Assembly (NCBI GenBank): GCA_020058315.1 | Contig: JAGVEK010000287.1 | Span: 1 to 7,912, forward strand | Length of the DNA stretch: 7,912 nt | Direction: 5' to 3' | From: Candidatus Zixiibacteriota bacterium | Lineage (GTDB): Bacteria > Zixibacteria > MSB-5A5 > WJJR01 | Shown: positions 1 to 6,718 of the stretch, one piece after another | Layout of the letters: every line of letters begins with the position of its first letter | How positions within the stretch are numbered: the stretch's first letter is position 1 | Made by a program: the position numbers and the translations under genes | The notes under the pieces: generated by a model | What the model saw: the letters and a program-made list of their open reading frames with translations, nothing else | The model's database searches: none | What the model was told of the DNA's origin: nothing

Positions 1-163
1 TGGACACAGTGGAGATGTCGGCGCCGATCATCTCGGTCAGTTCGTGCACACACCGTTCGCGTCGGCTCAACTCATCAATGATGAGCAACCGGCTGGGGTG
101 CGCCATCGCCTTGATCACCCGTGCCCTCGCCTCGTACTGTGTCTTTGTCCTGGTACCAGCCAT
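1..163 (-). CDS. ArsR-family winged-helix transcriptional repressor, N-terminal 54 residues (cut by window edge)
   Basis: The minus strand read from an ATG at 163 stays open to the left edge and encodes 54 residues. They match the N-terminal half of an ArsR/SmtB regulator: a first helix with ARVIKAMAHPSRLLIIDEL (residues 13-31), followed by ERCVHELTEMIGADISTVS (residues 36-54), which is the start of the helix-turn-helix with the typical STVS recognition-helix opening. Proteins of this family bind operator DNA as dimers and release it on binding a metal or another inducer. The classical arsenic-type sensor has a CVC pair in this helix; here it reads C39-V-H41, so metal sensing is possible but altered. 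A GAGG ribosome-binding site (169-172) lies 5 bases before the ATG. The gene is transcribed divergently from cstA, with 240 bases between them, so it may control itself and perhaps cstA. The family is clear; the inducer and the C-terminal half are unknown. Confidence 0.85.
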   Translation of the reverse strand, partial: MAGTRTKTQYEARARVIKAMAHPSRLLIIDELSRRERCVHELTEMIGADISTVS

Positions 164-203
164 CGACGCCTCACTGCCAGATACGGTCCCGATTGTTGCC
201 CGT

Positions 204-219
204 TTGGCAAATTGGCCAA
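204..219. promoter_or_regulatory. 16-bp near-perfect dyad, candidate operator for the ArsR-family regulator
   Basis: The sequence TTGGCAAATTGGCCAA is an inverted repeat in which seven of eight base-pair positions are symmetric (only 209/214 do not match). Its centre is about 48 bases upstream of the arsR start and about 190 bases upstream of cstA. ArsR-family repressors usually bind imperfect dyads in their own promoter regions, which makes this the best operator candidate in the gap. No convincing -35/-10 pair could be assigned for either gene nearby, so the role is inferred from position and symmetry only. Confidence 0.35.
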
Positions 220-262
220 GGATTGACCATCTTATGTCACCGACGGCGTCGCCCCGAATTCT

Positions 263-297
263 GATGCCACGGGTGTTTACACCCGTGCTTCGGCATC
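263..297. repeat. REP-like hairpin between the divergent arsR and cstA genes
   Basis: ACGGGTGT (269-276) and ACACCCGT (279-286) form a perfect 8-bp inverted repeat with only 2 bases between. Outside it, GATGCC (263-268) pairs with GGCATC (292-297), leaving GCTTC (287-291) as a one-sided bulge; TGC-TTCG-GCA (286-295) could form a competing small hairpin. It lies between divergent genes, 107 bases before the cstA start, so it is not an ordinary gene-end terminator. It could be a repetitive extragenic palindrome, or a structure in the cstA leader if transcription begins upstream. It shares the words TGCCACGG and TTCGGCA, in the same order, with the hairpin downstream of cstA. Confidence 0.55.
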
Positions 298-390
298 CAG
301 CCTCCCGCCTCCAAACCAAAAACCCATTCACTCAACATTGCCCTTGCCCCCGCCGCCCGATCACTTTTCCATATCCGTCGACCCCAAGCG

Positions 391-398
391 GGGAGAGG
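391..398 (+). promoter_or_regulatory. Ribosome-binding site deciding the cstA start
   Basis: GGGAGAGG ends 5 bases before the ATG at 404. The reading frame is open further upstream from a TTG at 338, but the added 22 residues are proline-rich and hydrophilic, and a transporter of this family begins directly with its first membrane helix, as the protein from 404 does. Confidence 0.8.
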
Positions 399-403
399 TG
401 ACC

Positions 404-2092
404 ATGAGTGTACTACTCTTGACTGTCTCGTTTCTGGTTCTCATGGTGGTCGCCTACCGTCTCTACGGCGGCTGGGTAGCCAGACAGTTCGTTATCGATG
501 ACAAGCGGGTTACTCCCGCGCACACCGTCAATGACGGCATCGATTTTGTCCCCACTCGCCCATTCTATCTTTTCGCTCAGCACTTCTCTGCCATCGCCGC
601 CGCCGGACCGATTGCAGGGCCGATCCTCGCCTGCCAAACCTTCGGCTGGCTGCCCTGTCTGCTCTGGATCGGGCTGGGGGTCGTGCTCATCGGCGCCGTG
701 CATGACTTCTCAACTCTGACTGCCTCTGTCCGCCACGGCGCGCGTTCGATCGCCGAGATCACCCGTGAACATCTCGGCCCCCGCGCCGGAATGGCCATGA
801 TGGCCTTCATTTGGATCGCACTGATCTATGTCATCGTCGCCTTCGCCGACATCACGGCCTCCAGCTTCGTCGGTGTCACCGAAGAGTTGGAGGCAGTCAA
901 GGTCAGCTTCAATCCCGGTGGTGCGGTCGCGGCCGCCAGCGTCATGTACCTGCTGCTGGCCGTCATCATGGGAATCGTGCAACGGTACTTGAAACCGCCG
1001 CTCTGGCTGGTGACCATCATCTTCGTGCCCGCCACCCTGGGACTTGCGTGGTTTGGCACCAAGATCTCGACTGTGATGATCCTCGATGCCCGAATGTGGG
1101 GGATGCTGATTCTGGCGTACTGCTGCGTTGCCTCGGTCATGCCCGTGTGGGCGCTCTTGCAGCCGCGCGGTTATCTCGGCGGTTTCGTACTCTACCTGGC
1201 GCTGGCGCTCGGCATTGTCGGTGTTTTCTTCGGCGGCTACGAGATCAAGCAGGAAGCGTTCCGGTCGTGGGACGTCGGCGGCATGACCGGCGCGATGTTC
1301 CCATTTCTGTTTGTCACCATCGCCTGTGGCGCGTGTAGCGGTTTCCATGGGTTAGTATGTTCGGGTACAACCTCGAAGCAGATTGCCCGCGAATCCCACA
1401 TGCAGCCGGTCGGCTATGGTGCGATGCTGGCCGAGGGATTCGTCGCTTTGATCGCTCTCGTCACGATCATGATCGTCACCCAGGACGACATCAAAGGCCT
1501 GAAGCCCGGCACGATCTACGGCAACGGCATCGGCAACTTCCTCTGTCTGATCATCGGCAAAGCACATCTCAAGTTCGCCATCACGTTCGGAGCAATGGCC
1601 TTCTCGACATTTGTCTTCGACACGCTTGACGTCTGCACCCGCCTCGGGCGGCTCATTGTCCAGGAACTGTTCGGCTGGAAGGGGAGAATGGGTGCGATTG
1701 GGGGAACCCTGATCACCATCGCGCTGCCGGTCTACTTCCTCGCCGGCGCGCCCGAAGGCTCATGGGTGAAGTTCTGGACTCTGTTCGGCTCATCCAACCA
1801 ACTCCTCGCCGCCCTTTCGCTCCTGTCAATCACTGTCTGGCTCTATCAAGCCCGCCGCCGCATCTCCTTCACGCTCCTGCCCATGATCTTCGTCCTGACC
1901 ATCACGCTCTGGTCTCTGGGCAAACTCGCCATCGCCAACATCCGCGCCGCCCACGGCTTCGACATCGCCCTGATCAACAGCCTTTCTGCCACCGCCCTGA
2001 TCCTGCTGGCGCTTTACCTTGCAGTCACAGCCATCGCGAAACTGCGCAGCGAACGGAAGGGGACTCTTACGCCGGAAACGGCATCGGGCTAA
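404..2092 (+). CDS. cstA: CstA/BtsT-family carbon-starvation membrane transporter (pyruvate or peptide uptake)
   Basis: This 562-residue inner-membrane protein belongs to the CstA family, whose E. coli members import pyruvate (BtsT, CstA) and have been linked to peptide use during carbon starvation. Roughly 14-16 hydrophobic segments run from residue 4 to about 545. Family signatures seen in order: FYLFAQHFSAIAAAGPIAGP (54-73), GAVHDF (97-102), ACGACSGFHGLVCSGTTSKQ (307-326), YGNGIGNF (372-379), FDTLDVCTRLGR (405-416) and FGSSNQLLAAL (461-471). The start at 404 is supported by a strong ribosome-binding site and by an immediate first membrane helix. E. coli homologues are about 700 residues, so this is the shorter form, apparently lacking their C-terminal extension. 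The gene stands alone on the plus strand: divergent from an ArsR-type regulator, convergent with lpxD, and followed by a long hairpin. Family assignment is firm; the substrate cannot be told from sequence and pyruvate is only the best-supported guess. Confidence 0.93.
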   Translation: MSVLLLTVSFLVLMVVAYRLYGGWVARQFVIDDKRVTPAHTVNDGIDFVPTRPFYLFAQHFSAIAAAGPIAGPILACQTFGWLPCLLWIGLGVVLIGAVHDFSTLTASVRHGARSIAEITREHLGPRAGMAMMAFIWIALIYVIVAFADITASSFVGVTEELEAVKVSFNPGGAVAAASVMYLLLAVIMGIVQRYLKPPLWLVTIIFVPATLGLAWFGTKISTVMILDARMWGMLILAYCCVASVMPVWALLQPRGYLGGFVLYLALALGIVGVFFGGYEIKQEAFRSWDVGGMTGAMFPFLFVTIACGACSGFHGLVCSGTTSKQIARESHMQPVGYGAMLAEGFVALIALVTIMIVTQDDIKGLKPGTIYGNGIGNFLCLIIGKAHLKFAITFGAMAFSTFVFDTLDVCTRLGRLIVQELFGWKGRMGAIGGTLITIALPVYFLAGAPEGSWVKFWTLFGSSNQLLAALSLLSITVWLYQARRRISFTLLPMIFVLTITLWSLGKLAIANIRAAHGFDIALINSLSATALILLALYLAVTAIAKLRSERKGTLTPETASG

Positions 2093-2106
2093 AGTATTAA
2101 GGGTGC

Positions 2107-2155
2107 CACGGACAAGGGAATTCGGCACGTCAGTGCCGAGATTCGCTTGTCCGTG
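2107..2155. terminator. Long composite hairpin between convergent cstA and lpxD, probable terminator or decayed palindromic repeat
   Basis: CACGGACAAG (2107-2116) pairs perfectly with CTTGTCCGTG (2146-2155). Inside, GAAT (2118-2121) pairs with ATTC (2141-2144) and TCGGCAC (2122-2128) with GTGCCGA (2133-2139) around a GTCA loop; the only defects are a G-G mismatch and one bulged G at 2140. That is 21 base pairs in 49 bases. On the plus strand it is followed by TCTTTT (2156-2161), a modest T-tract, starting 14 bases after the cstA stop, so termination of cstA is likely. On the minus strand, the bases beyond the hairpin (after lpxD) have no good T-run. Its size and perfection exceed a typical terminator, and it resembles a palindromic repeat. 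Confidence 0.7.
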
Positions 2156-2192
2156 TCTTTTGGACTGTCACCTCAGTAAACCAGATCGTCTT

Positions 2193-3263
2193 TCAGGGGG
2201 TCTTGCTGCCGAGCGCGGCTTCCAGTTCGGTGATGCGTTTTTCGAGGCTGCGGATTGTCTTCACGTGTTCCGGGAGGGAGTGCATGGTGGCGATGATGCG
2301 TTTCTGGCGCGCGAACTCGACGGCGGGCGAGCCAAAGAGCCGGCCCCCCGGAGGCACGGATTTCCCCACTCCGGACTGGGCGGCGACCACGGCGCCGGCG
2401 CCAATCTCGATGTGGCCAATCACACCGACCTGACCGGCCAGCGTCACACGGTCGCCGAGCTTTGTGGAGCCCGAGATACCGACTTGCGCAATGATGATGC
2501 AGTCTTCGCCGATTTGGACATTGTGGGCAATCTGGACGAGATTGTCGATCTTGGTTCCGCGGCCGACGACGGTCTGCCCCATGGTGGCGCGGTCGATGGC
2601 ACAGCAGGCGCCGATTTCAACATCGTCCCCGATTGTCACGCCGCCTACCTGCGGGATCTTGTGGTGACGCCCTTGATATGGCGCATAGCCAAATCCATCG
2701 GCCCCGATCACTGACCCCGGATGGATTCGGACGCGCGCACCCAGCGTGCACCCGGGCAGGATGGTCACGTTTGGACCGATCAGACAGCCGGCTCCCAGAA
2801 CCGAACGCACGCCGACAAAGGAACCCGCGAGAATCACGGTCCCGGTGCCCAGGGATACATCGTCTTCAACCACACAGTTTGGGCCGACGTGGACGCCATC
2901 GGCAAGATGCGCGCGTTGTCCGATTCGCGCGGAGCGGTCCACGCCCGGTTCGGGCGCAGGAGGAGGCGGATGGAAGATTCTCAGCGCCTGCAAGAAGGCA
3001 TAGTATGGATTTGGATGCCGCAGCAGGGGAAGCCCTGCGGGGAGGTCCTCATGCTCAAAGTGGACTCCGGCGGACAACGGCGGCACCAGGACCGCCGCCG
3101 CACGAGTGGATTTCAAATGCTGCGCGTATTTGGGATTGGCGAGAAAAGTGAGCTGGCCTTCGCGGGCCGTGTCAATCCCGGCCACTCCGGTGATGACCGC
3201 ATCGCCGCCGCCGATCAGCTCTGCTTGCAGCCGCTCGGCCATCTCCCGCAGTGTGAAGTTCAT
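2193..3263 (-). CDS. lpxD: UDP-3-O-(3-hydroxyacyl)glucosamine N-acyltransferase
   Basis: This cytoplasmic enzyme transfers a 3-hydroxyacyl chain from acyl carrier protein to the amino group of UDP-3-O-acyl-glucosamine, the third step of lipid A synthesis. The 356 residues show the family's order: an N-terminal uridine-binding domain (about 1-100, with the ITGVAGIDTAREGQLTFLAN pattern at 24-43), a proline-rich linker (99-106), a left-handed beta-helix of hexapeptide repeats (about 107-310) and a C-terminal helix likely to form a coiled coil (332-351). The two histidines important in E. coli LpxD (His239 and His276) correspond to H247 in VQIAHNVQIG and H284 in VIGHIEIG. Length is normal (E. coli 341). 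The start ATG overlaps the stop of skp as ATGA, and the upstream ribosome-binding site is weak, so translation is probably coupled. It is last in its operon; fabZ and lpxA, common next genes, are absent because cstA converges from the other side. Confidence 0.96.
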   Translation of the reverse strand: MNFTLREMAERLQAELIGGGDAVITGVAGIDTAREGQLTFLANPKYAQHLKSTRAAAVLVPPLSAGVHFEHEDLPAGLPLLRHPNPYYAFLQALRIFHPPPPAPEPGVDRSARIGQRAHLADGVHVGPNCVVEDDVSLGTGTVILAGSFVGVRSVLGAGCLIGPNVTILPGCTLGARVRIHPGSVIGADGFGYAPYQGRHHKIPQVGGVTIGDDVEIGACCAIDRATMGQTVVGRGTKIDNLVQIAHNVQIGEDCIIIAQVGISGSTKLGDRVTLAGQVGVIGHIEIGAGAVVAAQSGVGKSVPPGGRLFGSPAVEFARQKRIIATMHSLPEHVKTIRSLEKRITELEAALGSKTP

Positions 3264-3832
3264 TTGAGCTTGGCCAGTTCTTCGAAGATCCGGTCGGTCA
3301 GGTCGAGCTTGTCTTTGGCGTACATGATCGGGCTGAACTGGATCCCGGCGGAGGAGAGATAGTTTTGCGAGCCATTCAGCACATAATCAAAATCCTCGCT
3401 GATGGCGACACGCTGGACGACGTCCTGAATCTTCTTCAGAATCGGGGATGTCAGTTCCGCCCGGCGGCGTTCGGCATCAGCCTCATACTTCGCCTTGGTC
3501 TGCATGAGATTCTGTTCCATGGCGGCCAGTTCAGTCTCGCGCGCCTTCCGCGTGTCGTCTGTCAGGATGAGACGCTGCTTGCGGTAGTCATCGAGTTTGT
3601 TGAGGTACTGGGTCTGGAGACTGTCGAACGTGGCCTCCCAGACCTGCGCATCTTTCTGGAACAGGTTCTCCGCTTCCTTGAACTCCTTGTATTCGCTCAA
3701 GATCCGGTCGAGGTCGACCCAGGCGGTCTTCCCTGATTGGGCGCGCGCGCCGGGAGTGAAAGCGAATACCAGCGCCATTGCGCCGATGAGTGAACAGATC
3801 CAGAACCGTGTAACCGATGAATGTGTGGTCAT
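3260..3832 (-). CDS. skp: Periplasmic chaperone Skp/OmpH-family protein
   Basis: Skp forms a trimeric, jellyfish-like chaperone that holds unfolded outer-membrane proteins in the periplasm on their way to BamA. The 190-residue product has a clear signal peptide (hydrophobic core about 12-26, likely cleavage after GARA at 31), an N-terminal strand with AWVDLDRILSEYKEFKEAE (37-55), a long charged helical stretch rich in K, R, E and Q (about 48-145) that would form the tentacle arms, and a closing LDLTDRIFEELAK (177-189), matching the family's C-terminal LDLT-EEL pattern. Length is slightly above E. coli Skp (161). A GGAG ribosome-binding site lies 5 bases before the ATG. It sits 35 bases after bamA and overlaps lpxD by 4 bases, the same order as in Proteobacteria. 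Sequence identity within this family is low, so the call rests on architecture, end motifs and neighbourhood. Confidence 0.92.
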   Translation of the reverse strand: MTTHSSVTRFWICSLIGAMALVFAFTPGARAQSGKTAWVDLDRILSEYKEFKEAENLFQKDAQVWEATFDSLQTQYLNKLDDYRKQRLILTDDTRKARETELAAMEQNLMQTKAKYEADAERRRAELTSPILKKIQDVVQRVAISEDFDYVLNGSQNYLSSAGIQFSPIMYAKDKLDLTDRIFEELAKLK

Positions 3833-3867
3833 GAGGTCTCCATCTGCCGGAATGTGAAGCAGTCGTT

Positions 3868-6342
3868 TTAGAAATTGCCCCCAAATTGGAAATGGGGTTT
3901 GATCTTTCCCTTTTCAAAACCCCGCAGCGGGATGCCGAAGTCGAAACCCAGTGTTCCCATGCCGGGCACGGTCAATCGGAACCCGAATCCATAGGAAGTG
4001 TAAAGATTTGCGAGAGGAACCATCTGGGAGACGCTGGACCAGACATTGCCGGCGTCGAAAAATAACAACCCGTGAATCTGCTCTTTGACGACCGGGAAGG
4101 TGATCTCCGCGTTCATCACGGCCAGCGCGCGTCCGGGGTAGGAGATATAGCGGCTGTATGTTCCGTTCTGATCGCCGGTCGCGAGACTGCGGATGAAAGC
4201 TCCAGTCATCAGGCCGGGGATGTGGCCCCGGCCGGTCGTGTCACTCAGGGTTCTAGCCTGCACGTACCCGTCGTCATAGCCGCGGATCGTCGCATCGGAC
4301 CGAATGCCGCCGGCGCTGAGAAGTTCCAGATACGGCACGCCGCTGGCGCCGGCGTCACCCTCGATCAAGGCGAGTCTCCATGAAGGCGCGAAAGTCAGTC
4401 CCTTCCAGATCGGCTGGTAACGGGCATAGGAAATTGTATGTTTCATGTAGGACCACATGCCGCCGAGCACCCCGCCGGTGTACTCAATCTGGTACGAGGC
4501 TTTGGATCCACGCGTGGCGAATTCCGGCAGATCGCGAGAATCACGCAGGATGGTAATGGAAGAGGTGGACGTTGTCTGTGGCCAGGTCTGGTTGTGGGGC
4601 GATCCCGCCTGATTTCCGAAGTAGTCCCTGAGGGCCTGCGAAAAATCCTTCGCGACCGTGCTTTCCAGCCGGTAGTCTGCATATACGCGGAAGTAGTCAT
4701 CGGGCCAGCGGAGACGCCGCCCGAAGCGCAGGTCGAATCCCCTCTTCTTCTCGGTGTAGTCGCTTGTTCCGGAGATATACGAGAGGTCGATGTCTCGCTG
4801 TGTGTTGTAGAGATCGAACCCGACGGTTGTCGGGGTATCAAGAAACCATGGCTCCGTGATTCCGAAAGAATAGGACTGGCGGCGGGCGCCGAAATCGACC
4901 GAGAGGTTGGCGTCCTGGCCATTGCCCAGCAGATTGGGGATTCCGAGCGACACAGTGCCAACCAGCTTGTCCTGGCCGGAGTACCCGGCGCCAACCTGAA
5001 CCTGTCCGGTCGGCTTCTCCTCGACTTTCACGATCAGATCGACCTGACCATCCGGCAGAACGCGGTAGTCCGGAGTGACATTGCCAAAGTAGTTTAGTTG
5101 CATCACATTCCGCAGGGAGCGCATCAAACTGGACCGGCGGAACACCTCGCCGGGGTAGATGGCGAGTTCGCGACGGATCACCTTGTCCTTTGTCTTGACG
5201 TTTCCCTCGACATTGATGCGGTGCACATGGGCGGGAACACCCTCGGAAATCTCGCAAGTGACATTGACGATGGTGTCAGCGGTCTTGATGTCCTCGACCA
5301 CGCGCGCGTACAGATAGCCATCTTCCTGGTAGGCGGTGTAAATGTTGCTGATCGACTCTTCGAAGCGTTCCTGATCAAATACGTCACCCTCGTCGTATCG
5401 CAGGGCGCGGCGGAGTTTGCTTTCACCGAAGACCTGCTCACCGGCGAAGGTCGTCGTGCCAAAGTAGTATTTCGGCCCTTCATTCACCTCAAACTTCAGC
5501 GTGACCTTGCTCTTCGCCTCGTTGAGGATAATCGTGTCCGAGACCAGGATCGCATCGAGGAAACCGTTCTTCTTGTAGACATCAATGATGGCGGTTTTGT
5601 CCTCAGTGTACTTTTCGCGATTGAATTTCCCGCCGCCGAAGATGGACTTGAGGAAACCACGCGGCTTGTTTTTCATCTTCTTCTGAAGAGTGGAAGAGGA
5701 AAGCTGGCGGGCGCTGTCGAAGATGACCGCTTCGACGGTCACTTGCGTATTCTCCTGGATCTCAAATACGGCATTGGCTTCGCCCAGAACAGCGGTGGAG
5801 TCCAGACGGGGCTGCACGTCCACCAGGAAGAACCCCTTCTCGCGATAGGCCCTGCGGATTGCGGTTTCGGCTTCCTTCAGGCGTTCCGGTGACAGAGTTT
5901 GGCCACGCTTCAAGTCGAGCTTGAGATCCTCTTCCTTGATTTCCTTATTCCCCTTGAGGACGATCTTGTCGAGCCGGGGCGCCTCCACGACCTTGATGAC
6001 GAGGCGCAGGCCGCCTTGGACCGGTTCGCCAAGAATCCGGACGTCGTCGAACAGCTTCAAACCGTAGATCTGGTGAATGGCCTGCTGGATGGCCTCGTTG
6101 GAGAGCTTCTGACCAGCGATGAGACCGCTGTTGCCAATGATCAACTGGGTGTCGGTCGATCGGTTGCCCTCCACGACGACCTCGGAGATGGTCTGATCCT
6201 GGGCGTGGAGAATTGCGGCGCCGGCAAGGATGGCACACAACGCGAGAACTGGGGATACCCGCCAGACTCCCCGCCGCGCTGGATTGAGGAAGTGCAATTG
6301 ATTCACCTTATGGGGCGAAGACTGATCCCCGCCTTTGGCCAT
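3868..6342 (-). CDS. bamA: Outer-membrane protein assembly factor BamA (Omp85 family)
   Basis: BamA is the outer-membrane core of the Bam complex that folds and inserts beta-barrel proteins. The 824 residues contain a signal peptide (hydrophobic 30-45, likely cleavage after A47), five POTRA domains (about 51-122, 123-198, 200-289, 290-369 and 370-442, several with the typical VEGN or LKGN strand) and a 16-strand barrel domain (about 446-824). The loop-6 motif, VRGF in E. coli, is IRGY here (686-689). The protein ends in HFQFGGNF, with the terminal phenylalanine expected of an outer-membrane barrel. Total length is close to E. coli BamA (810). The ATG at 6342 gives an unusually long 29-residue polar stretch before the hydrophobic core and only a poor GGGCGG ribosome-binding site; a TTG at 6297 with AAGGTGA upstream would give a normal signal peptide and may be the real start. 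Gene order rplU-bamA-skp-lpxD implies cotranscription with the chaperone that feeds it. Confidence 0.96.
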   Translation of the reverse strand: MAKGGDQSSPHKVNQLHFLNPARRGVWRVSPVLALCAILAGAAILHAQDQTISEVVVEGNRSTDTQLIIGNSGLIAGQKLSNEAIQQAIHQIYGLKLFDDVRILGEPVQGGLRLVIKVVEAPRLDKIVLKGNKEIKEEDLKLDLKRGQTLSPERLKEAETAIRRAYREKGFFLVDVQPRLDSTAVLGEANAVFEIQENTQVTVEAVIFDSARQLSSSTLQKKMKNKPRGFLKSIFGGGKFNREKYTEDKTAIIDVYKKNGFLDAILVSDTIILNEAKSKVTLKFEVNEGPKYYFGTTTFAGEQVFGESKLRRALRYDEGDVFDQERFEESISNIYTAYQEDGYLYARVVEDIKTADTIVNVTCEISEGVPAHVHRINVEGNVKTKDKVIRRELAIYPGEVFRRSSLMRSLRNVMQLNYFGNVTPDYRVLPDGQVDLIVKVEEKPTGQVQVGAGYSGQDKLVGTVSLGIPNLLGNGQDANLSVDFGARRQSYSFGITEPWFLDTPTTVGFDLYNTQRDIDLSYISGTSDYTEKKRGFDLRFGRRLRWPDDYFRVYADYRLESTVAKDFSQALRDYFGNQAGSPHNQTWPQTTSTSSITILRDSRDLPEFATRGSKASYQIEYTGGVLGGMWSYMKHTISYARYQPIWKGLTFAPSWRLALIEGDAGASGVPYLELLSAGGIRSDATIRGYDDGYVQARTLSDTTGRGHIPGLMTGAFIRSLATGDQNGTYSRYISYPGRALAVMNAEITFPVVKEQIHGLLFFDAGNVWSSVSQMVPLANLYTSYGFGFRLTVPGMGTLGFDFGIPLRGFEKGKIKPHFQFGGNF
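6295..6309 (-). promoter_or_regulatory. Alternative bamA start: TTG codon with its own ribosome-binding site
   Basis: On the minus strand AAGGTGA (6309-6303) is followed after 5 bases by TTG (6297-6295), in frame with bamA. Starting here removes 15 residues and leaves a standard signal peptide: a short basic segment with RR, then the hydrophobic core. The ATG at 6342 has no comparable ribosome-binding site. The GTG at 6306 is also in frame but overlaps the AAGG. Confidence 0.4.
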
Positions 6343-6350
6343 CCGCCCGT

Positions 6351-6668
6351 TCAGGACACGATGTCCGTTATGCGCACGAGCGTATGCTGCTGTTTGTGGC
6401 CATTCTTGCGCCGGTAGACTGCACGTTTCTTGTGCTTGAAGACCACCAGCTTGTCGTCACGTCCCTGCTTGACAATTTCCCCGACGATCCGGGCGCCATC
6501 GACATACGGCCGTCCGGTGGTCGTTGCATCGCCCTTACGGAGCAGGAGAACCTTCTCAAACTCAATCAGGTCTCCGGCGGCGCCATTCAGACGCTCGACT
6601 CTGACCACATCACCCACACCGACGGCGTACTGCCTTGCCCCGGATTCAAAGATTGCAGCGAAACCCAT
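6351..6668 (-). CDS. rplU: 50S ribosomal protein L21
   Basis: L21 binds 23S rRNA (domain I side) in the large ribosomal subunit. From the ATG at 6668 the product has 105 residues, close to E. coli L21 (103), and begins MGFAAIFESGARQYAVGVGD, aligning with the YAVFQSGGKQ start of the family. Further matches are the VERL and FEKVLLL strands, PYVDGARIVGEIV in the middle and the basic RNA-binding segment VVFKHKKRAVYRRKNGHKQQ near the C-terminus. Upstream in-frame ATGs at 6701 and 6680 exist, but the 6668 start has GGAG (6678-6675) at a 6-base spacing and fits the family's N-terminus, so it is preferred. It is the first gene of the leftward operon, behind a good sigma-70 promoter. Its nearly universal neighbour rpmA (L27) does not follow; bamA starts 8 bases after its stop. 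Confidence 0.97.
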   Translation of the reverse strand: MGFAAIFESGARQYAVGVGDVVRVERLNGAAGDLIEFEKVLLLRKGDATTTGRPYVDGARIVGEIVKQGRDDKLVVFKHKKRAVYRRKNGHKQQHTLVRITDIVS

Positions 6669-6718
6669 GATTATCTCCATTCTCCGAAAGTCGACTTCCA
6701 TTGGCCGACAAGTCTTTC

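Noticed and set aside
241..251. CGACG-G-CGTCG dyad upstream of cstA
   Set aside because: A short GC-only palindrome, common by chance at this base composition.
338..403. Extension of cstA upstream to a TTG at 338
   Set aside because: The added 22 residues are proline-rich and polar, and a strong ribosome-binding site directly precedes ATG 404.
710..1348. 212-codon minus-strand open frame opposite cstA
   Set aside because: The composition (very rich in D, G, H, R) is that of an antisense reading of a membrane protein gene; no domain can be recognised.
2019..2714. 231-codon plus-strand open frame over the cstA end and lpxD
   Set aside because: It lies antisense to lpxD, which has full family motifs, and crosses the hairpin between genes; it is a frame shadow of a GC-rich gene.
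4438..5892. Long plus-strand open frames (219 and 264 codons) opposite bamA
   Set aside because: No recognisable family, no ribosome-binding site of note, and fully antisense to the conserved BamA coding frame.
6688..6697. AAGTCGACTT palindrome in the rplU leader as an L21 autoregulatory structure
   Set aside because: The leader is only about 44 bases and the palindrome has no loop, so a known-type ribosomal-protein leader structure cannot be supported.
6351..6701. Longer rplU from ATG 6701 (116 residues)
   Set aside because: The family begins at the residue-12 methionine, which also has the properly spaced GGAG.
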